Below, in pieces: positions 33,880-47,249 of a DNA stretch of 64,000 bases. The number at the start of each line of letters is the position of its first letter. Position 1 is the first letter of the stretch. Source of the DNA: Psilocybe azurescens (taxonomy: Eukaryota > Basidiomycota > Agaricomycetes > Agaricales > Agrocybaceae); assembly GCA_023853785.1 (NCBI GenBank), contig JAJIRX010000738.1:124001-188000 (forward strand), given 5' to 3'. The translations under genes were made by a program, and so were the position numbers. The notes under the pieces are model-generated. The model was not told where the DNA came from. It was given only the letters and a program-made list of their open reading frames with translations, and ran no database searches.

Positions 33880-36877
33880 TCAAATAACTTTAACATCCTT
33901 GCCGCTCTGGCCTGCAGTCGTCGCGCGTACCAAGTCGCTGCAAAAATAGTTTTAGGATGAGCCATTAGGGATGAAACCAACAGGAGACCTACTCGAATGC
34001 ACTGGCAATGCACGATTTGATCTCCTTGTAGCTGACAACAAGGCAGCTCTGTTCATCACGGGCAACAAGCATGATCTGTTCATCCGTGCCGGCATCGAGC
34101 TACATCAGAAACATTTAGCCTCGCGCCACATAGGAGACGACACAGACGAGAGACTCAAATCACCTTGTTCAAGCAAGTCAGCACGTGCGAAAGGTCCAAC
34201 ACAGGATTGCCATGCTCGTCCACTTGATGGAACACATAATCGCGGAACAGCTTGATGATGTAACGGTCTCCGGTCTCCGACCATCTAGCATCTCGAGCAA
34301 ACTCGGGTCTTTCGTTGATGAAGCCGAACTTGCACATTAGTCTGAACAGGCGTGCGTTCTCCAACTCTCCCAGAAGCTCATACTCCAAGCGATCAGTGGC
34401 CCTGTGATAAGACGAAGATCAGTTCGATAAAGCATGGTTGCCAACGCAGTTAAAGACGAACATCAACGCTTCATCGTGCTCCTGCATGATTCTACCTCGA
34501 ATCATGTCCAGAAGTTTATCGATGGTCTGTCAGATTAAAGAAATCATCAGTCACCATCCCCTTGAGACTCGTGAGACAACGTCCTACCTTTGGTGCTTTA
34601 CCAATCAAGGACAATGCCACTGTCTGGAGCTCCGCGCTATAGAATTTCTTCATCGTTTCCATACTCTTCTGTATATTCGCCTGATTGGACCCAGCCAAAT
34701 TGTTTGTGCACAGTGAGAAAATCAACCGCCCTAACTTGTTCAGATCCTCCTGCTGGTAAATGGCGACGTCCTGTTGCTGGAGTACCATACGAGAGGACAT
34801 CGAAGATCCCACACGAGCCGATCCTGACCCTAGAAATATGAGAGAATTGTCAATGAAAATGTGACCATTGAACCAAAAAAAGAACAAACCGATTTTGTCC
34901 AGTCACCAAAACCTTGGTCACATCTATCATCCTCACAGCAAGATCACAAGAATGCACTTTTTGATAGCAGAAGCAAGCTGTATAATGTATGACCACAATG
35001 TGCGCTCGGGTATAGTTTGCTGGGCCTGTTGAAGCTGGTGATGCTGTTGGTGACGGCCATAATAGACAGTCTGTTGATAAGTAGGCGGAGGTTTCGGCTT
35101 CATATGTGCGTCATACAGAGTTTTCGCGTTCGGGTAGTATGCATAAGATACAACAAGAGCTAAATATAAAGAAATGGTCAAAAAGATGCCTGATTAACAG
35201 TGAAATAAATAAGTACAATTGTCGTTGAAAGACCTTGTCGTGAAGGCCTCGCGTATAGGAACGATACTTGGATGCTGGATGTTCGACCATTTTTCAATTG
35301 GCCCAAAAGCAGCTTGTTGCGTCATTCGGAAATCTGACAAAAACATCAATATCTTCCATGTAGGATCACAATGCAAACATTGAGGGCTCACTCTCGATCC
35401 TGCGCAGTGTATGTGGAATGCCATCAGAGGTCCGAATGGCTCTGTACACCGTGGAATGCCAATTTCCAAACTTCTTGCGTTCCAGTGCAGGGAGTGTGGG
35501 TTCCAACGGGACGAGTGTGTGATAGCCCTGCAGTTCTTCTGGAAGGTTGAGGCCCATCGGAGCAACTTGTCGGATAGTTTCACTTTGTTCTTGAAGGATT
35601 TGTCGCAAGTCATTAGAAGGCGGGACGAAAAGGCTGTTCGTAGAGTCTCTGATAAGCTCTTTAGGCATGGAGGGCGTGTATAAGAGATAATTGAGCTGCC
35701 AGAATAGATCAGTAAGCCTTGACAAAGAGAAGATAATTGGACGTTATCCACTTACAGGTTGTCGCAAAAAGACAGGACCGGTGTTGTAATAAGAGGTTTC
35801 CATCATATTATCCGAATAAGGATTGGCATGAAATTCCCTTTGGCCTTCATCGTAGTAGCTTGTGTCCGACTGCGAATAGATATCGTCAAACTATAAGAAA
35901 ATAGTGGAATGGCAAGATAAGATATAGATTGAGACGAACAAATTCCATGCCCTGCATTGCATTTGCTGCTTGATCCACCGCATAATCATAGTTCTCGTAA
36001 TCAAGCTGTTGATTGTAATCGTTCTCAGCTTCCTGATACTCTTCCAGATGCTTGTCGTAGCCATTCCCGTTCTCGTTGGCGTAATATTCTTCGGACAAAG
36101 CTAGGGTCGAACTACGTGGATCAGACATCATCTGATAGACACAGTTTCGGTGTAAATGAACTTACTCAGAAGAAACTGTGTCAGTTGAAGTAGGCGGGGT
36201 GGTGATATGGCTTCGCGCGCAAACTTGGGAACAAAGACAGGTGCGTTCACTGCCTGTGGGGTAAGCGCTGCTACGCTAGGGGTTTCGGTACGTGGTGCCG
36301 GGGAGGTTGGTCTGAACTGGGGTTAGATGGAAGGATTCAGGCTGGCGGGAGACATACGGCGGAGGTGCTGTGTCTGTCGGCTATCAGACACGAGGTCAAA
36401 GGATATAAATGAGTCGAAAAGTCCCGTAAAGTCTGAAAGGAAAGATGTACCGGTGGGTGGAAGTATATGCAGCCTTTATCCTGAAATTTGCATGACCTAT
36501 TTGAAGAGAAGGTCAATATCAGAAAAAGATCTGAGCATATTACAGCTAAATGCCATTGAAGACTATTTAAAGATAGGACAATGTGTAGGTTGTTTGTTGA
36601 TAGTAGTGGGTCTGATCGAAGGATAACTGCCATTCGCGCACAATCACTCACCCATGGATAACGATATTGCGACATTGCCTTTGTACAGAATCTATGATGA
36701 GAAGTATTAGCCCACACTCTGTTGCCAACACCTCCACAGTAGAAATGGCAGAAGATGCAAGATTGGACAATACTGCTTACCCTTGCGTGGACTCGGTTGT
36801 TTCGTTGGCGAGTCTTCCTCTGAGTTAGGTCTCGCGATTCTAACCGCTGTAGATTGTGGCCTAGAAAAGAACGCCAT
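33880..36877 (-). CDS. PAN3: PAN2-PAN3 deadenylase regulatory subunit PAN3
   Basis: Recruits PAN2 to poly(A)-binding protein-coated mRNA and so starts poly(A) shortening in the cytoplasm. Order of parts: N-terminal region [18 protein letters not shown], a CCCH zinc finger spanning an intron ([21 protein letters not shown]; spacing C-x8-C-x6-C-x3-H), a Gln/Asn/Tyr-rich linker, then the pseudokinase starting [11 protein letters not shown] and with [37 protein letters not shown] and [19 protein letters not shown]. The C-terminal coiled coil and knob follow ([39 protein letters not shown]), ending [10 protein letters not shown]. About ten exons, no frame break found. An alternative upstream ATG at 36982 exists in the same frame, but the 36877 start gives the conserved short N-terminus. 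Confidence 0.95.
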
Positions 36878-37267
36878 ATATATTTGATATGTGAGCAAGA
36901 GATGAGTTGACTGTCGCCTCCGGTCTGCTGCCCAGCAGAAACGACGAGGCGGAGGGAGATTATTCAGAAGCACATCTGCCATTCATCCGCTTTAGGCGTC
37001 ATCAGATGTTCTTGCCTAACATGGACACACGGCACGTGCTGGATTTGTCGAATAGCGGCCGTGGTGAATGTCAATGTCAACCAGTCGCTTACTGCCCGCA
37101 ACTCACAATAAATAGGTATGCCCTACCGTAAGCACCGTTTGATTCACGTTCCCAACAGATATCCATAGTCTCGGCGGTACGTTTCTCTTCTTCCACTATG
37201 TTCTATCAGTCTCTCAAACCTGCTTGATCTTTCATCTTGCCAGACGCTGTACAAATCATCACCACCT
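36878..37267. promoter_or_regulatory. Divergent region between PAN3 and the DUF6535 gene
   Basis: 390 bp between the chosen start codons. It may contain an untranslated or short coding first exon of the DUF6535 gene (an ATG at 37122 followed by about 15 codons). No strong motif seen. Confidence 0.4.
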
Positions 37268-39611
37268 ATGATTACACCAGTGCATTTGTCGAGTGAGCAC
37301 GTAAATGAAACGCATGGAAGACCAGAAACGGGCGGCGAAGTGAGCAATCATAGTATCAATCTTTTCAATTAGCATTAATTTACCCCATTTCCCAATCTTC
37401 CTCTAGGATGATATTTTCAAAGTCTGGGGTTTAGATGACCCCTTCTTGTATGCCCCTGAAAGGCCCGATGGTGACCCTTGGAACATCCTACTGCGGCCTT
37501 TACTGGACAAGGACAAACAACAATGTGCTTCTTGGGCTGACGAGGTGCAAAATCTCTTAATATTTGTACGTTTCGCTTTATCAACGAGATGCAAACATTT
37601 TAATCCGGTTGAAGGCTGGTCTATTCTCTTCTGTGGTGACAGCTTTCGTTATCGAGTCCTACAGAAATCTCAAGCCTAGTTCCGATGACACCATGGTTTT
37701 TTGTTATCTCGTATCGCCAATCGACTCGATAACCCTCTCAATGTTACAGCTTCGTTTCCGTCAATGGCAGGCTTAGAGCCTATCCCCTTTTCGCCAACAT
37801 CATCTTCTATCCGAACCAATACTCTTTGGTTCATCAGTTTAGTCCTTAGCTTGGCGACTGTGCTTGTCGGGACAATTTCTTTGCAATGGCTTCGAGAGCA
37901 TCAATCCTACCCCGACCTTTCTCCAAAGCAAACCTTTGCGCTTTTCCATTTGCGAAGCAGCGGATTGCGTGAATGGCATGTCTCAAAGCTCTTCACTATA
38001 CTACCCCTCTTTTTACAATGTGCTGTGGTACTCTTCTTGGCAGGATTGATCGACTTTCTTGTTGAAAATGGAAACTATGACGTCTTAATTCCGGTTAGTG
38101 CGGTGATAGGATTCACGCTTCTCTTCCTACTTTGTACGACCGCCCTTCCCACTTTACAAGGTGCTGCGGTATACTTTAGGCGCTCATGGGCCGGCAGACA
38201 CTCGGCGGTACCCAATCAATGCCCGTACAAAAGCCCACAGTCATACATCTTCCGTAACATATCATCTATTGTTCTTCAGCTAATTCTGCATATATACCCT
38301 TCCTTTCACACTTTCCTGAGAAAGGTGTATCGACTTCTTTCTTCGCCTGCGGAAATTACAACATCTGTATCCGATTCGGTTTCCCGTCACATCAGCAATA
38401 CCTGGATGCCTCAAACAACATGGACACAGTTCGACTTGGCCTGGCTCTCACTACGAGATGTTTGCATGCGCAATGTTTACGGTCGTGCAACAGAAGTGAT
38501 TAATCTAGGTCAAGAACCCCATAAAAGCTTCCCTATGTATGACGCCATTCGTGCACTTCAGGAAAGCTTACAAGACACCGCTACCTTTTCGGCCCAGTAT
38601 CACTGCTTTTCCGAGCTTTCCGAAGGGATTTTTCCACGTGAACACATACCAGCCGAAACATGGGATAAGTATAAAACGGAGAATGAGTACTTTCAAGATC
38701 TCCTGGCCACTGACCAGGATCGGGCAGTGTCGTTATCGGATTTCTTCAAACTAAATGGACCCAAGAAGTTCCAGGAAAGATACCAATCACTTGATATACA
38801 CCCTTCCCAAACAAACACGGCAAAGGCAGTCCATCACGAAAACCTACACATGTTCATTGATCATATGTATTGTCACCACCCATTTGACGACCGATTATCC
38901 AAGCACATGCTTGAGATCAAACTACGCTTATTGGGATACTTTTATCATGAGCAAGCATACGAACCTCAACCACAGGTTCTGGCTTCCACCTACTCTCCTG
39001 CCTTACCGGCATGTCTAGCCGTGAACTACGAATTTTCGTACATTAACAGAATATTGACAGACGAAGGCTAGTGTCCTGCAGTTCACACTAAATCGACCGC
39101 CTACTGATTCTTTCCATAAAGTGTTCTATTTTGAGTGTGGCAGTATCTTCTATGCCTTTTTCAACGAGTCAGCGACGATACAAACGTTCGGTCATCAATA
39201 CCAAGTATCATTCACCCCCACCTTCCCTATTTTCTGCGCGTGGGCCGTCGGGCTATCATCAATGCTTCGCCAACCGTGAGTGGACGTAGGAGTGATTGTG
39301 ACGGATTCATCACTACATTTACCTTCATAATGGAACGCCTGGACCAAGAGCTCGCAACTGCAGACATAGAGGGCCAACCGAGTCTTTTATTTTATGTCGC
39401 TGCTCTGTTTGCAAAAGGGCTGGTTGTCAGCTATTTTGGACCGAATCTTCGGCTTCTCCTCTCCACTTTACATGAGTATAAGAGGAAAACGATAGATAAA
39501 GGGATAATTAATACTGAACTTGAAGAGCAATTCCGGCTTCCCGCTATATATGGACCACATGTCTTCTCACAAGAATGGTGGGTTTTTCTTAACGTCCATA
39601 CGAGTACATAA
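37268..39611 (+). CDS. DUF6535-type multi-pass membrane protein
   Basis: Agaricomycete-expanded family of unknown function. Domain block: DDIFKVWGLDDPFLYAPE, then WNILLRPLLDKDKQQCASW, then across an intron NLLIFAGLFSSVVTAFVIES (first membrane segment), LWFISLVLSLATVLVGTIS (second), LWFxQ-like LQWLREHQSY, FTILPLFLQCAVVLFLAGLI (third) and VLIPVSAVIGFTLLFLL (fourth). A long hydrophilic C-terminal part follows. Between membrane segments 1 and 2 the frame jumps at a T6 run (37697-37702); seven T would give continuous sequence. A stop at 39069-39071 ends one frame, but coding-like sequence (RVSDDTNVRSSIPSIIHPHL onward) continues to 39611, so the true 3' structure is unresolved. The start at 37268 is the first ATG compatible with the first recognised exon. 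Confidence 0.75.
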
Positions 39612-39933
39612 TACAGGTTTATATGAATTCATGTTTCTTAATACACTCTTGCACCGCATGGTCTTAAAAAAGTACCAACTAGCACAGTGACAGAACCTCG
39701 ACAGAATTTCGAAACCGAATCCAAGCCGAATCCGAACAACTGACAAATAGACCGAGTTGAATTTATCATATTCTATTTAAATGTCCCAATGTACAACAGC
39801 TACCTGAATATGCAAAATCCAGTTATATGGTAGTATACAAATGCGTTGCGTAGAAATACATTCGTAAAATGGTCATGTGTCGTTAACAATATCCATCGTT
39901 ATCCACTATTCGCTTAGCTTTACATGTTGATCC
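39612..39933. other. Convergent 3' region
   Basis: Short AT-rich stretch between the ends of the DUF6535 and aspartic protease genes; nothing else seen. Confidence 0.6.
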
Positions 39934-41714
39934 TCAAGCAAGTTTGGCGAGGGTGATGGTGTTCTTTGTGGCATCCGTCGAGAAATACACGTTCTTGAGG
40001 AAAACGTCTCCAACCAGCCACTGATTAGGTCCTCCAATGTTACCACTTGCAATACCGGAGACACAGTCGCCTTTCTGGTCATTGGGATTAATGGGTGCGA
40101 AGGCGATGTCACGGGGGTCAATCTCGAAGGTCTGGCTGCCAAATTGAAGAGCAACTTTGTCTGTCAATGTGCAAGGGACGGTGAATCCTCCTTGGTTGTC
40201 AGACTTGGCTCCCTTGATCCCAGCGTGGATTGTGGTCGCATCAGCGGCAGGTACAATCATAAGTGTTGTGCCTATGGTAGAAATGAAAAGGGAGATCGCG
40301 TCAGTATGTAGGCTTGAACCCATATGAGTAGATTCAGTACCTGTGTCGAGAATAGCAGTGCGTCCAGTCAAACCAGTGTCGGCGCCGTTAACGGTAACAG
40401 CGCCAAGGTCAGCGGTCCAAAATCCATCCTTATCAACGTTGGGAACAGTAACCAGTGCCGAATTGTCGAATTTAGTGGGATCAAGAGCACTAAAAACATG
40501 ATAATATATCAAGACTGACACCAGACCTGATTGATGGAATAACTAACCCAAATGTGATTTCTCCATCGTTCTTAAAATCTTCAAGACGAGAAATCTTGTA
40601 CGAAACAATAGCCTCGGGGATCTTGTTGGCAGCTGCAAGAGCTTCGACAGGTGTGAGGGTCTTTTGCTCAGAAAGGGACTAGGATTAAATCAATATCAAC
40701 GAAACGAGTTGCAGAAGGAATTGATAAAAGTTAACTGACCGATCTGGCAAGGCCCATAAGTCCATCGTTGGGAGAGTTATTGGAAGAGAAGTCTACAGAT
40801 TCCGTAGTAGCAACACCAAAGGTGAGGCCGGGAAGGGCCAGTCCTGCAATAGTAACATCGTCTGTAACGATGTTTCCAGAGACGGACCCAGACCCATAAG
40901 TGATCTTGAACTCATTTCCGGTGTCATTAAACGAGCTACTGCTCTCTGGCCCAAGGAATACATGGCTTCCCTAAGTATTAAATGAGCCACTTTCTAGTTA
41001 ATGAAGTAAATGGTAAGAACGTACACAGCCTCCTCCATTGGAAGCACAGTTGTCGGAGCCTACCCAGAAATCAGCGGAACCGGAGTCCATCGTCACGAGG
41101 AAGTCTCGAGGCGGGTTTCCAACTTGAACGGTGGCCGAGTAACCAACATCCACAGCCCTTGGTAGTCAAATATTAGTGACGGTTAACAAATCTTTCACCA
41201 GAACTCACTCACTCGATATCTAAGCCCAGAGAGTTGGGTGCAGTTGGCTGATTTGCCTCAGTAATATTGTCATCAGCCCTGCTTTGTTTTCCTTTGTATC
41301 GGCAAGGGATTTCGCTCCGGATGATTGACTGGGTGCAGGAAGTCCAAATCGGTTAAACCGCTTCTCAAGGCCTTCCGGTCCTTCGACAGAAAGTATTCGC
41401 CTCTCAAGTCGGCTATGGAGGTCTCTTCTAGAGGGCTCCTCGCAGCCCGTCATGCGCGCCAATCGACGAATGCCCCGATTCATGTGTTGTTGCAAATACT
41501 GATATGGGTTACTAGAATTTAGAACCATTCGAACACTACAAACAGAGTGTGACACTCACAATCTGGCCGTGTACGTTTCGAGCTTGTTCTACACGTTTAA
41601 GAGGAAGAGTAACAAACTTTGGGGCGCGCTTTACTGGAGCTGAATCTGCCACCTGCACAAACATCATAAAAGAACGCTTGCCAAAACGGCTGAAAACGGC
41701 AATGAAAGTTGCAT
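39934..41714 (-). CDS. Secreted pepsin-family (A1) aspartic protease
   Basis: Extracellular or vacuolar acid endopeptidase. Start MQLSLPFSAVLASVL gives a hydrophobic signal peptide, then a propeptide (SAPVKRAPKFVTLPLKRVEQ, HMNRGIRRLARMTG). The mature lobe has VGYSATVQVGNPPRDFLVTM followed by the first catalytic motif DSGSADFWVG, a conserved ITYGSGSVSG flap region, and the second catalytic motif AILDTGTTLMIVP. The C-terminus is NIGGPNQWLVGDVFLKNVYF to TLAKLA. DSGS rather than DTGS at the first site is common in basidiomycete enzymes. Frame is lost at a T4 run in the signal peptide (41668-41671) and at a G3 run before the mature protein (41277-41279); one added base at each restores a complete preproenzyme. 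Several 50-60 nt introns. Confidence 0.88.
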
Positions 41715-42611
41715 GATGGCGAAAATTTAGAAGAGTATAAGTAGCAAGTGAATGAAGAAAAAGAAATAAAGGAATGAACGATGAAAGGCCCAAACCGGGG
41801 GCAGACTGAAGCTGGAAAGGAAAAGGGGAGATGGATATGGATACCTCGAGAGGTATGGAAGGGTTCTTAAATACGACTCTTTTGACGGCTGCTCCATGGC
41901 AGTATGCAGACCATGCAGGCCGGTAGGCCTGGATACGCCGCGTCAGCGAATACATACTTCACGATTGTTCGTCCTGAAGGCATGTACAAAGCTCGAAAGC
42001 CTCTTATTGTTGGCTATAACCAGCCTTTTGTCCCTTTCATTGTTCAACTATTAATAGACGCGCTTTGCGTTACTTAGCCGGAGATTTATTACCCCTTTCC
42101 CAGGCCCTGTCTTGACTTATTTTTAGAACGTTGCCAGCAATTGTCTGCGCAAAACCTGCGAGAATTAAATGATGTGCGCTCACCTGGTTGCGCTGGGCCG
42201 TTGTCACACATCTGGCCTGAACTCCTGATCTGTATCGGTCCTTGGACACGACATTACGTACAGATGGCGGCAGCGCACTGGGAGCCATAACAAAATAAAT
42301 AGCGCAACATGAATACGAAAGTGAGGGAAAAGCTAAAGGTATCATTGACGAGGAGACGAATATGAAGAAACGAAGGATAGTATAACCCGATAAATTTAAG
42401 ATAAACAAAAGAGAAGAAAGAAGGAATGAATCCACTTGAATACCTATAATACAAACGGCGGAAGGGTATCGACAACCACCGGCGCGCTTGGAACAAAGGC
42501 GGGGAGGGATCATCCTCCAGAGTCCACTTAACTGCACCACCCAAGAAAGAGATAAACACTCCGCAAAAAATAGGAACAAGACAGACAGTCGACAAACAAG
42601 CTCGACAGCAC
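41715..42611. other. Intergenic region
   Basis: About 900 bp holding the protease promoter and the phosphatase 3' region. Minus-strand open frames at 42070-42619 are hydrophobic but overlap the end of the phosphatase gene and have no recognisable domain. Confidence 0.5.
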
Positions 42612-45380
42612 TCATGCATACGAAGAGCTCTCCAACCCCGCCTTACTCACTCTTCTCAGCGGCTGGAGGGTAGTCTCATCCACCGGCGCCCTCCTCGCGT
42701 GTCTGTACCGCCCATACGAGTCCTTGATCTCCATTTCCTGCCCCGAGTCGCCCATCACCCGATCCATGAGCCCACCAGCCGACATCGGACCACCACCACT
42801 GTTCAGACCGCTTATATTATCCATAGGAGGCAGGCTCTCCCGCACATGGGCACCCCGGCGACTTGACCCCGACGCCATTACATAGCTCTCCGGAATGCCT
42901 CCAGGAATTCCGGTACCGCCTTCTGCGACGCTGGCGCCTGAGCCAGGATGAGAGTGGTTCGACGAAAGCGTCGGCTGCACGCCAACGGACTTGCCTCCGA
43001 GCTCCTGCTCCTCGAAGTTCATGAGTTCAGAGACAAATCCGATATTGGGTGAGATGCCCTTCCGTCTCTCGAGTACGAATGCATAGGCACTTGAGAGTGT
43101 CCAGTGGTTCGCATGGATGAGATACGCCATGACAGCTGTTACTGAGCGAGATTTTCCAGCTTTGCAGTGAACGTATGTGGCCGCCGAGTGTAATCGCGCA
43201 TCATCTTTGTGTAAAAGTGGTGCATAAGGATCCATTCCATTCCATGTAGGAGAAATTGTAAAGGGCTCACCTAGAATGTCGCAAACTTCCCTAACGCCTT
43301 TGGCGATGTTCTCCTCTTCCACCGTATCTCGCATCGGGATCTTGTAGTACTTATCGAACACCTCTCTTAATTTCAGCCCATGGTCATCGTCACACTCCGC
43401 TGCGATGTTCAATATGCGCTTGACGCCAAGTGCTTGAAGCTCCGCCACATGTTCTGGTGTCGTAAGTTCAGGCCCTAAGAACAAGAAATTGGGTAAAATA
43501 GTGGATATCGTGAAGACTGGGAATGCTTCTTCAGTTGTAGGCGGGTCGAGGTCCGGACGAGCGGTGACAGGTGATGGTGGCAAGAAAGGTTTCGGGGTAC
43601 CAGGTGTATGTGGGGGGTATAGTACGGTGTTAAATAATTGGAGGGATCGTTGCTCGGAGTCATAGGTGTGTAGCGCGCGGATGAAGGTGGCGAATGATTT
43701 GAATAAATAAGATTAAGATGTGATGGCGATTGTGGGGGCTGGATGGACAGAGAGAGCGTTGGAGGGACAGCGAGGGTGGCGGATCGCATTTGTTTTGTGC
43801 GCACGGAAAGTTTTGGGGGCCCGAGACGTTCGGCTGATTTTGTGTCGATGCGACGCAGGTTATGGGCGTTGGGCCGCCGCGGTGGGGCGGGTCGTCGGAA
43901 GCCTATTGAAGAAGGGGGGTGGCGAAGGTGAGGCGTCGACAACATCCATATGGTGGGACTCTGCAGTACTGAGACCCCGCGATGACGATGACGACATGGT
44001 AGACGACATCATGGGTAACGGCGATCGAGGAATAGAGGGAGAAGGGGGTTTGGATGATGTGGATGAGGCGGGTTCGATTTCAGGAAGCCTTTTAGAACGG
44101 AAAGCGGCTTGGGTGTCTAGCTGCAGCAAGCCAGCGCCTCTTTTCATCCCACCCCGGGATGCAGTGGCGGGAGGCGCTAGTGTCGATTCACTTGTGGGGT
44201 TTGATGGAGCGCTAATTGATTCTAGGTCATCAACTGTGGTAATGAGGGTCTGGAGGTCTGGATGATGGCCTGCAAGTGAAATGCCTCCCTCTAGATAAGC
44301 AATAGATCCATAGCTTAAGAGTGGCGCTATAACGGGTATAATTGCCCAAGCTGTGATACCCAGATTATCCTTGTCCTTGGGATCCATTTCATCATCATAA
44401 ACCACTACATCCCCATCCCAGGGTCCTCCTGGGCACATCAGAGAATCCCACTGCATTTTGCCTTGCTCCGTGGTCGTGAATTGTCGAAGTGCGTCAAGGG
44501 ATTGCAGCCCGCCTCCAGGTCTCCTGCAGCGTTTAAGAATGAGAGAAGGTATGGCGATGTTTATACTGTGTCGCAAATGGAAAGATTGATGTGCGGCTAG
44601 CGGTCTCGTGTCGATGAGCAAAGGCCTTTTCGGCTGTAACAGGCGAGTGTAAAGCGTTTGGGCTGAAACGGCAGGCGCTGTTTGGAATCCCGTTGGGAGT
44701 GGTGATGCGAACGGAGGCGGAGGATGGGGGCGTGTGCCAGCTGCGGAAAATAGTGCGCTGTGCGGTGTTTCCGAAGCAGGCGTGAAATAGGACGAAGCGA
44801 TGCTTGATGTAGGGCTAAGTGCGCTAAGAGGACCCCCGGGCGATGCAGATGCTGTGAAGGCTGATCTTGATATCACGCTGTCAAGGTTAAGGTCGAGGTC
44901 GAGATCGACTTTTCTTAGGTCACTGCGGGATCGTATAGGGCGCAGACGAAGGTTCTTCTTAACGCTCTGGCGAAGTTGCTGGAGAGCCTCTAGATCTTTG
45001 GTGATATCATCCGGCAGCGGGTCTTCGTCAGACGAGAGGAGCTTAATGCTGGGCCCTGTGCGACCCGTAGGCGATGAGGTATTGGAGGAATCAGAGTCCG
45101 AGAGCTGCATGGTGTCCTCAAACACGTCATTGTCGTCGTCGTCGTCTTCGTCCTCCGAGATGTGGAGTATGGGCGAATCTCGCTCCAACTGGATGGCCGG
45201 ACCCTTCTTTTCAATCGCCTTGGCGAGGTCGATCTTTGGTGGGCGGACACGTTTTGTGCCAGGCGAGGTAGTCGTAGCATCCTCGACCATGGCGAAAGAG
45301 AAAGATGGTTTGGTTTGTACTGATGCGGGGACCTCAAGGCTCGCGGTCTGCAACAAAGCCGGTGTCTGAGTTGACACCAT
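42612..45380 (-). CDS. Rhodanese plus dual-specificity phosphatase (MAPK phosphatase-like)
   Basis: Likely inactivates a MAP kinase by dephosphorylating Thr and Tyr, as yeast Msg5-type enzymes do. An acidic, Ser-rich N-terminus (HISEDEDDDDDNDVFEDT) leads into a rhodanese-like fold (LLQPKRPLLIDTRPLAAHQS, VVVYDDEMDPKD, YLEGGISLAGHHP) and a basic linker (LRRIDTKSAERLGPPKLS). The catalytic domain follows: ISTILPNFLFLGPELTTPEH, ILNIAAECDDDHGLKLREVF, YYKIPMRDTVEEENI and the P-loop VHCKAGKSRSVTAVMAYL (HCxxGxxRS present, so probably active). An intron lies just before the P-loop exon. Frame changes at two G6/C6 runs (43914-43919 and 43612-43617), one needing a base removed and one a base added. The C-terminal tail is low complexity, ending SSSYA. 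About 900 residues. Confidence 0.88.
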
Positions 45381-47249
45381 TCATCATGTTCTCACACTTC
45401 ATCATTTTATTACTTGCATATTCTCAATGTTCAGTTCTTTCTTTTCTTACACTTGTGGGCAAACAATTTTCGAAAGGAGGCTTGTAATCATTTGGGGTTG
45501 AGGTCAATTGCACTGTTCATCATCCAACATTGCTGTCCCTTGTTGCCAACGCGATAAGCCAATACCTGGTTTAGGCAACTCTTGGGCTCGTTCCTCGAGG
45601 CACACCAATCTGGGATACAATAAGATCAGCACTATTGTAAGCGCTAAATTCTAATCAGCGCTATTTGAATAAGAACCCAAGCCAGACCTGGACCTACCTG
45701 GACCGGCGCGCAGAGAATATGCACTAATATGCACCATCAGAGTTTCGGAAGCCAATCAGCGATGATTTTTTTATGGCGTCAAGCAGTTATATACAGTACT
45801 ATTTTTAGATTCTAGAACTCTGCCATCTTGTACATTTTGAGTTGTTTTTTTGACAAGCACAATGCAATCATCGTGTAAGACTCCTTGAAACAAGATCCAA
45901 AAAAAGATTGATGCATATCGGGACAGATTAAGGAGAGTCAAAACCTTTTTCAAAAGATCAACTGACATGCGTGATTGACCATGGCCATGGTCATTGCGAG
46001 TCTAGCTAGCAAAGAAAAAGCATTAGGTGCATATAGAAAATCTGCGTACAGCACTTTCTGGACCCTGCACACCAAAAACCATAACTACTATTGTACAAGA
46101 GATCCTTTGCCATTATGCTCATATCAAGGGCCGTCGATGATCGCATACCAGACATGCTGACTATATATTAAGCTATATCTCTGAAGATAGATGCTGTTAT
46201 TGTTCTGTAGACCACACATAGTCACAATTACCCACTTGAAAGAATTTTTTACGTAATCTGAAAGATTTCATAGAGAGACACTCTGTTGGATGCGATCCAT
46301 TGCATCATTGCAGAAATCGAAGGTCATTACAATCTGTTGTAATCAAGATTAAAGTTGTAGATACTCTACACGATATGACTCTATTATAGGCATTAAATAC
46401 ATCCAATGCTCTGTATATTATGCTTTCCGTTATGGAGCATGTAATCCCCCACTGCAGTGATCCAAATCGGTTAATAGTTTCCTTTCTCAGACTAGACCCC
46501 ATCATTCCAACATATGGTCAACATATGGACAATCTAAATCGATTATGAGTGCCTCAGTGCCTCCCTTGTACTCCCCATATTGGATGGAATAACATCGATA
46601 TCCTGCCATTACTTGCCTCACCTTGAGTTTTACTCGTCCGCTTGTATTTGTTCTTTGCTTGTTTTCATAATCTCTGTCATGATCCCGTCGGAAAATCGAT
46701 CGCTTTTCTTTTCAATAGCAAGCTATGTTAACTTGAAACGCCACATATAATTTGTTTCGGAGGATAGTCGGTCAGGAGAATGTGTCTTGCCCATGAAGTT
46801 GAAGCAAACGTGGGGTCTGCTGGCATTTAATCATGAACATCAGTGATAGAGACTCTGTGAACCGGATAATCTCACTCTCCCAGGAGTCGGTTGCACCAAA
46901 CCTTACGGCAGAGTTTAGTCTGATTGGGAAACGAGGACATGAACGTTTGAACGTCATTTGGGTAAGTCCAAAAAGTTCGCCATAAGGCTGTGATCGACGC
47001 CGTTAGGGTATTCTGACTCTTCAAAATTTCTACTTCATAACGATTGCTTTTTGCAGGTGATTAGCTGTTTTTGGGGATGAAATTTGAAAGATAAGATCTA
47101 TGACCCGACGGACCCCCAACGGTCGACGGCCGAGGAAGCGTGGAAAAATAAGATATTACGATTCGTGCCAAGAGCTGGAGCACGTTCGATTGTGACAAAT
47201 GTGACAGTTGGTGTATTTTTCTCTTGAACCGCTAAGACTGTATATTACG
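45381..47249. other. Divergent intergenic region, nothing recognised
   Basis: About 1.9 kb between the divergent phosphatase and cytidylyltransferase genes. No frame with a motif or splice-supported extension. Contains the sequence CGGCCGAGGAAGCG-type GC-rich stretch near 47.13 kb but nothing diagnostic. Confidence 0.5.

Noticed and set aside
41640..41715. A 23-nt intron in the protease signal peptide
   Set aside because: It would restore frame but is implausibly short; one extra T in the T4 run gives a better signal peptide.
42070..42619. Hydrophobic minus-strand frames as a small membrane protein gene
   Set aside because: They overlap the phosphatase stop region, have no conserved motif and fit 3' untranslated sequence.
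43720..44265. Gly/Arg/Asp-rich plus-strand frame over the phosphatase gene
   Set aside because: Antisense to low-complexity coding sequence; composition explains the open frame.
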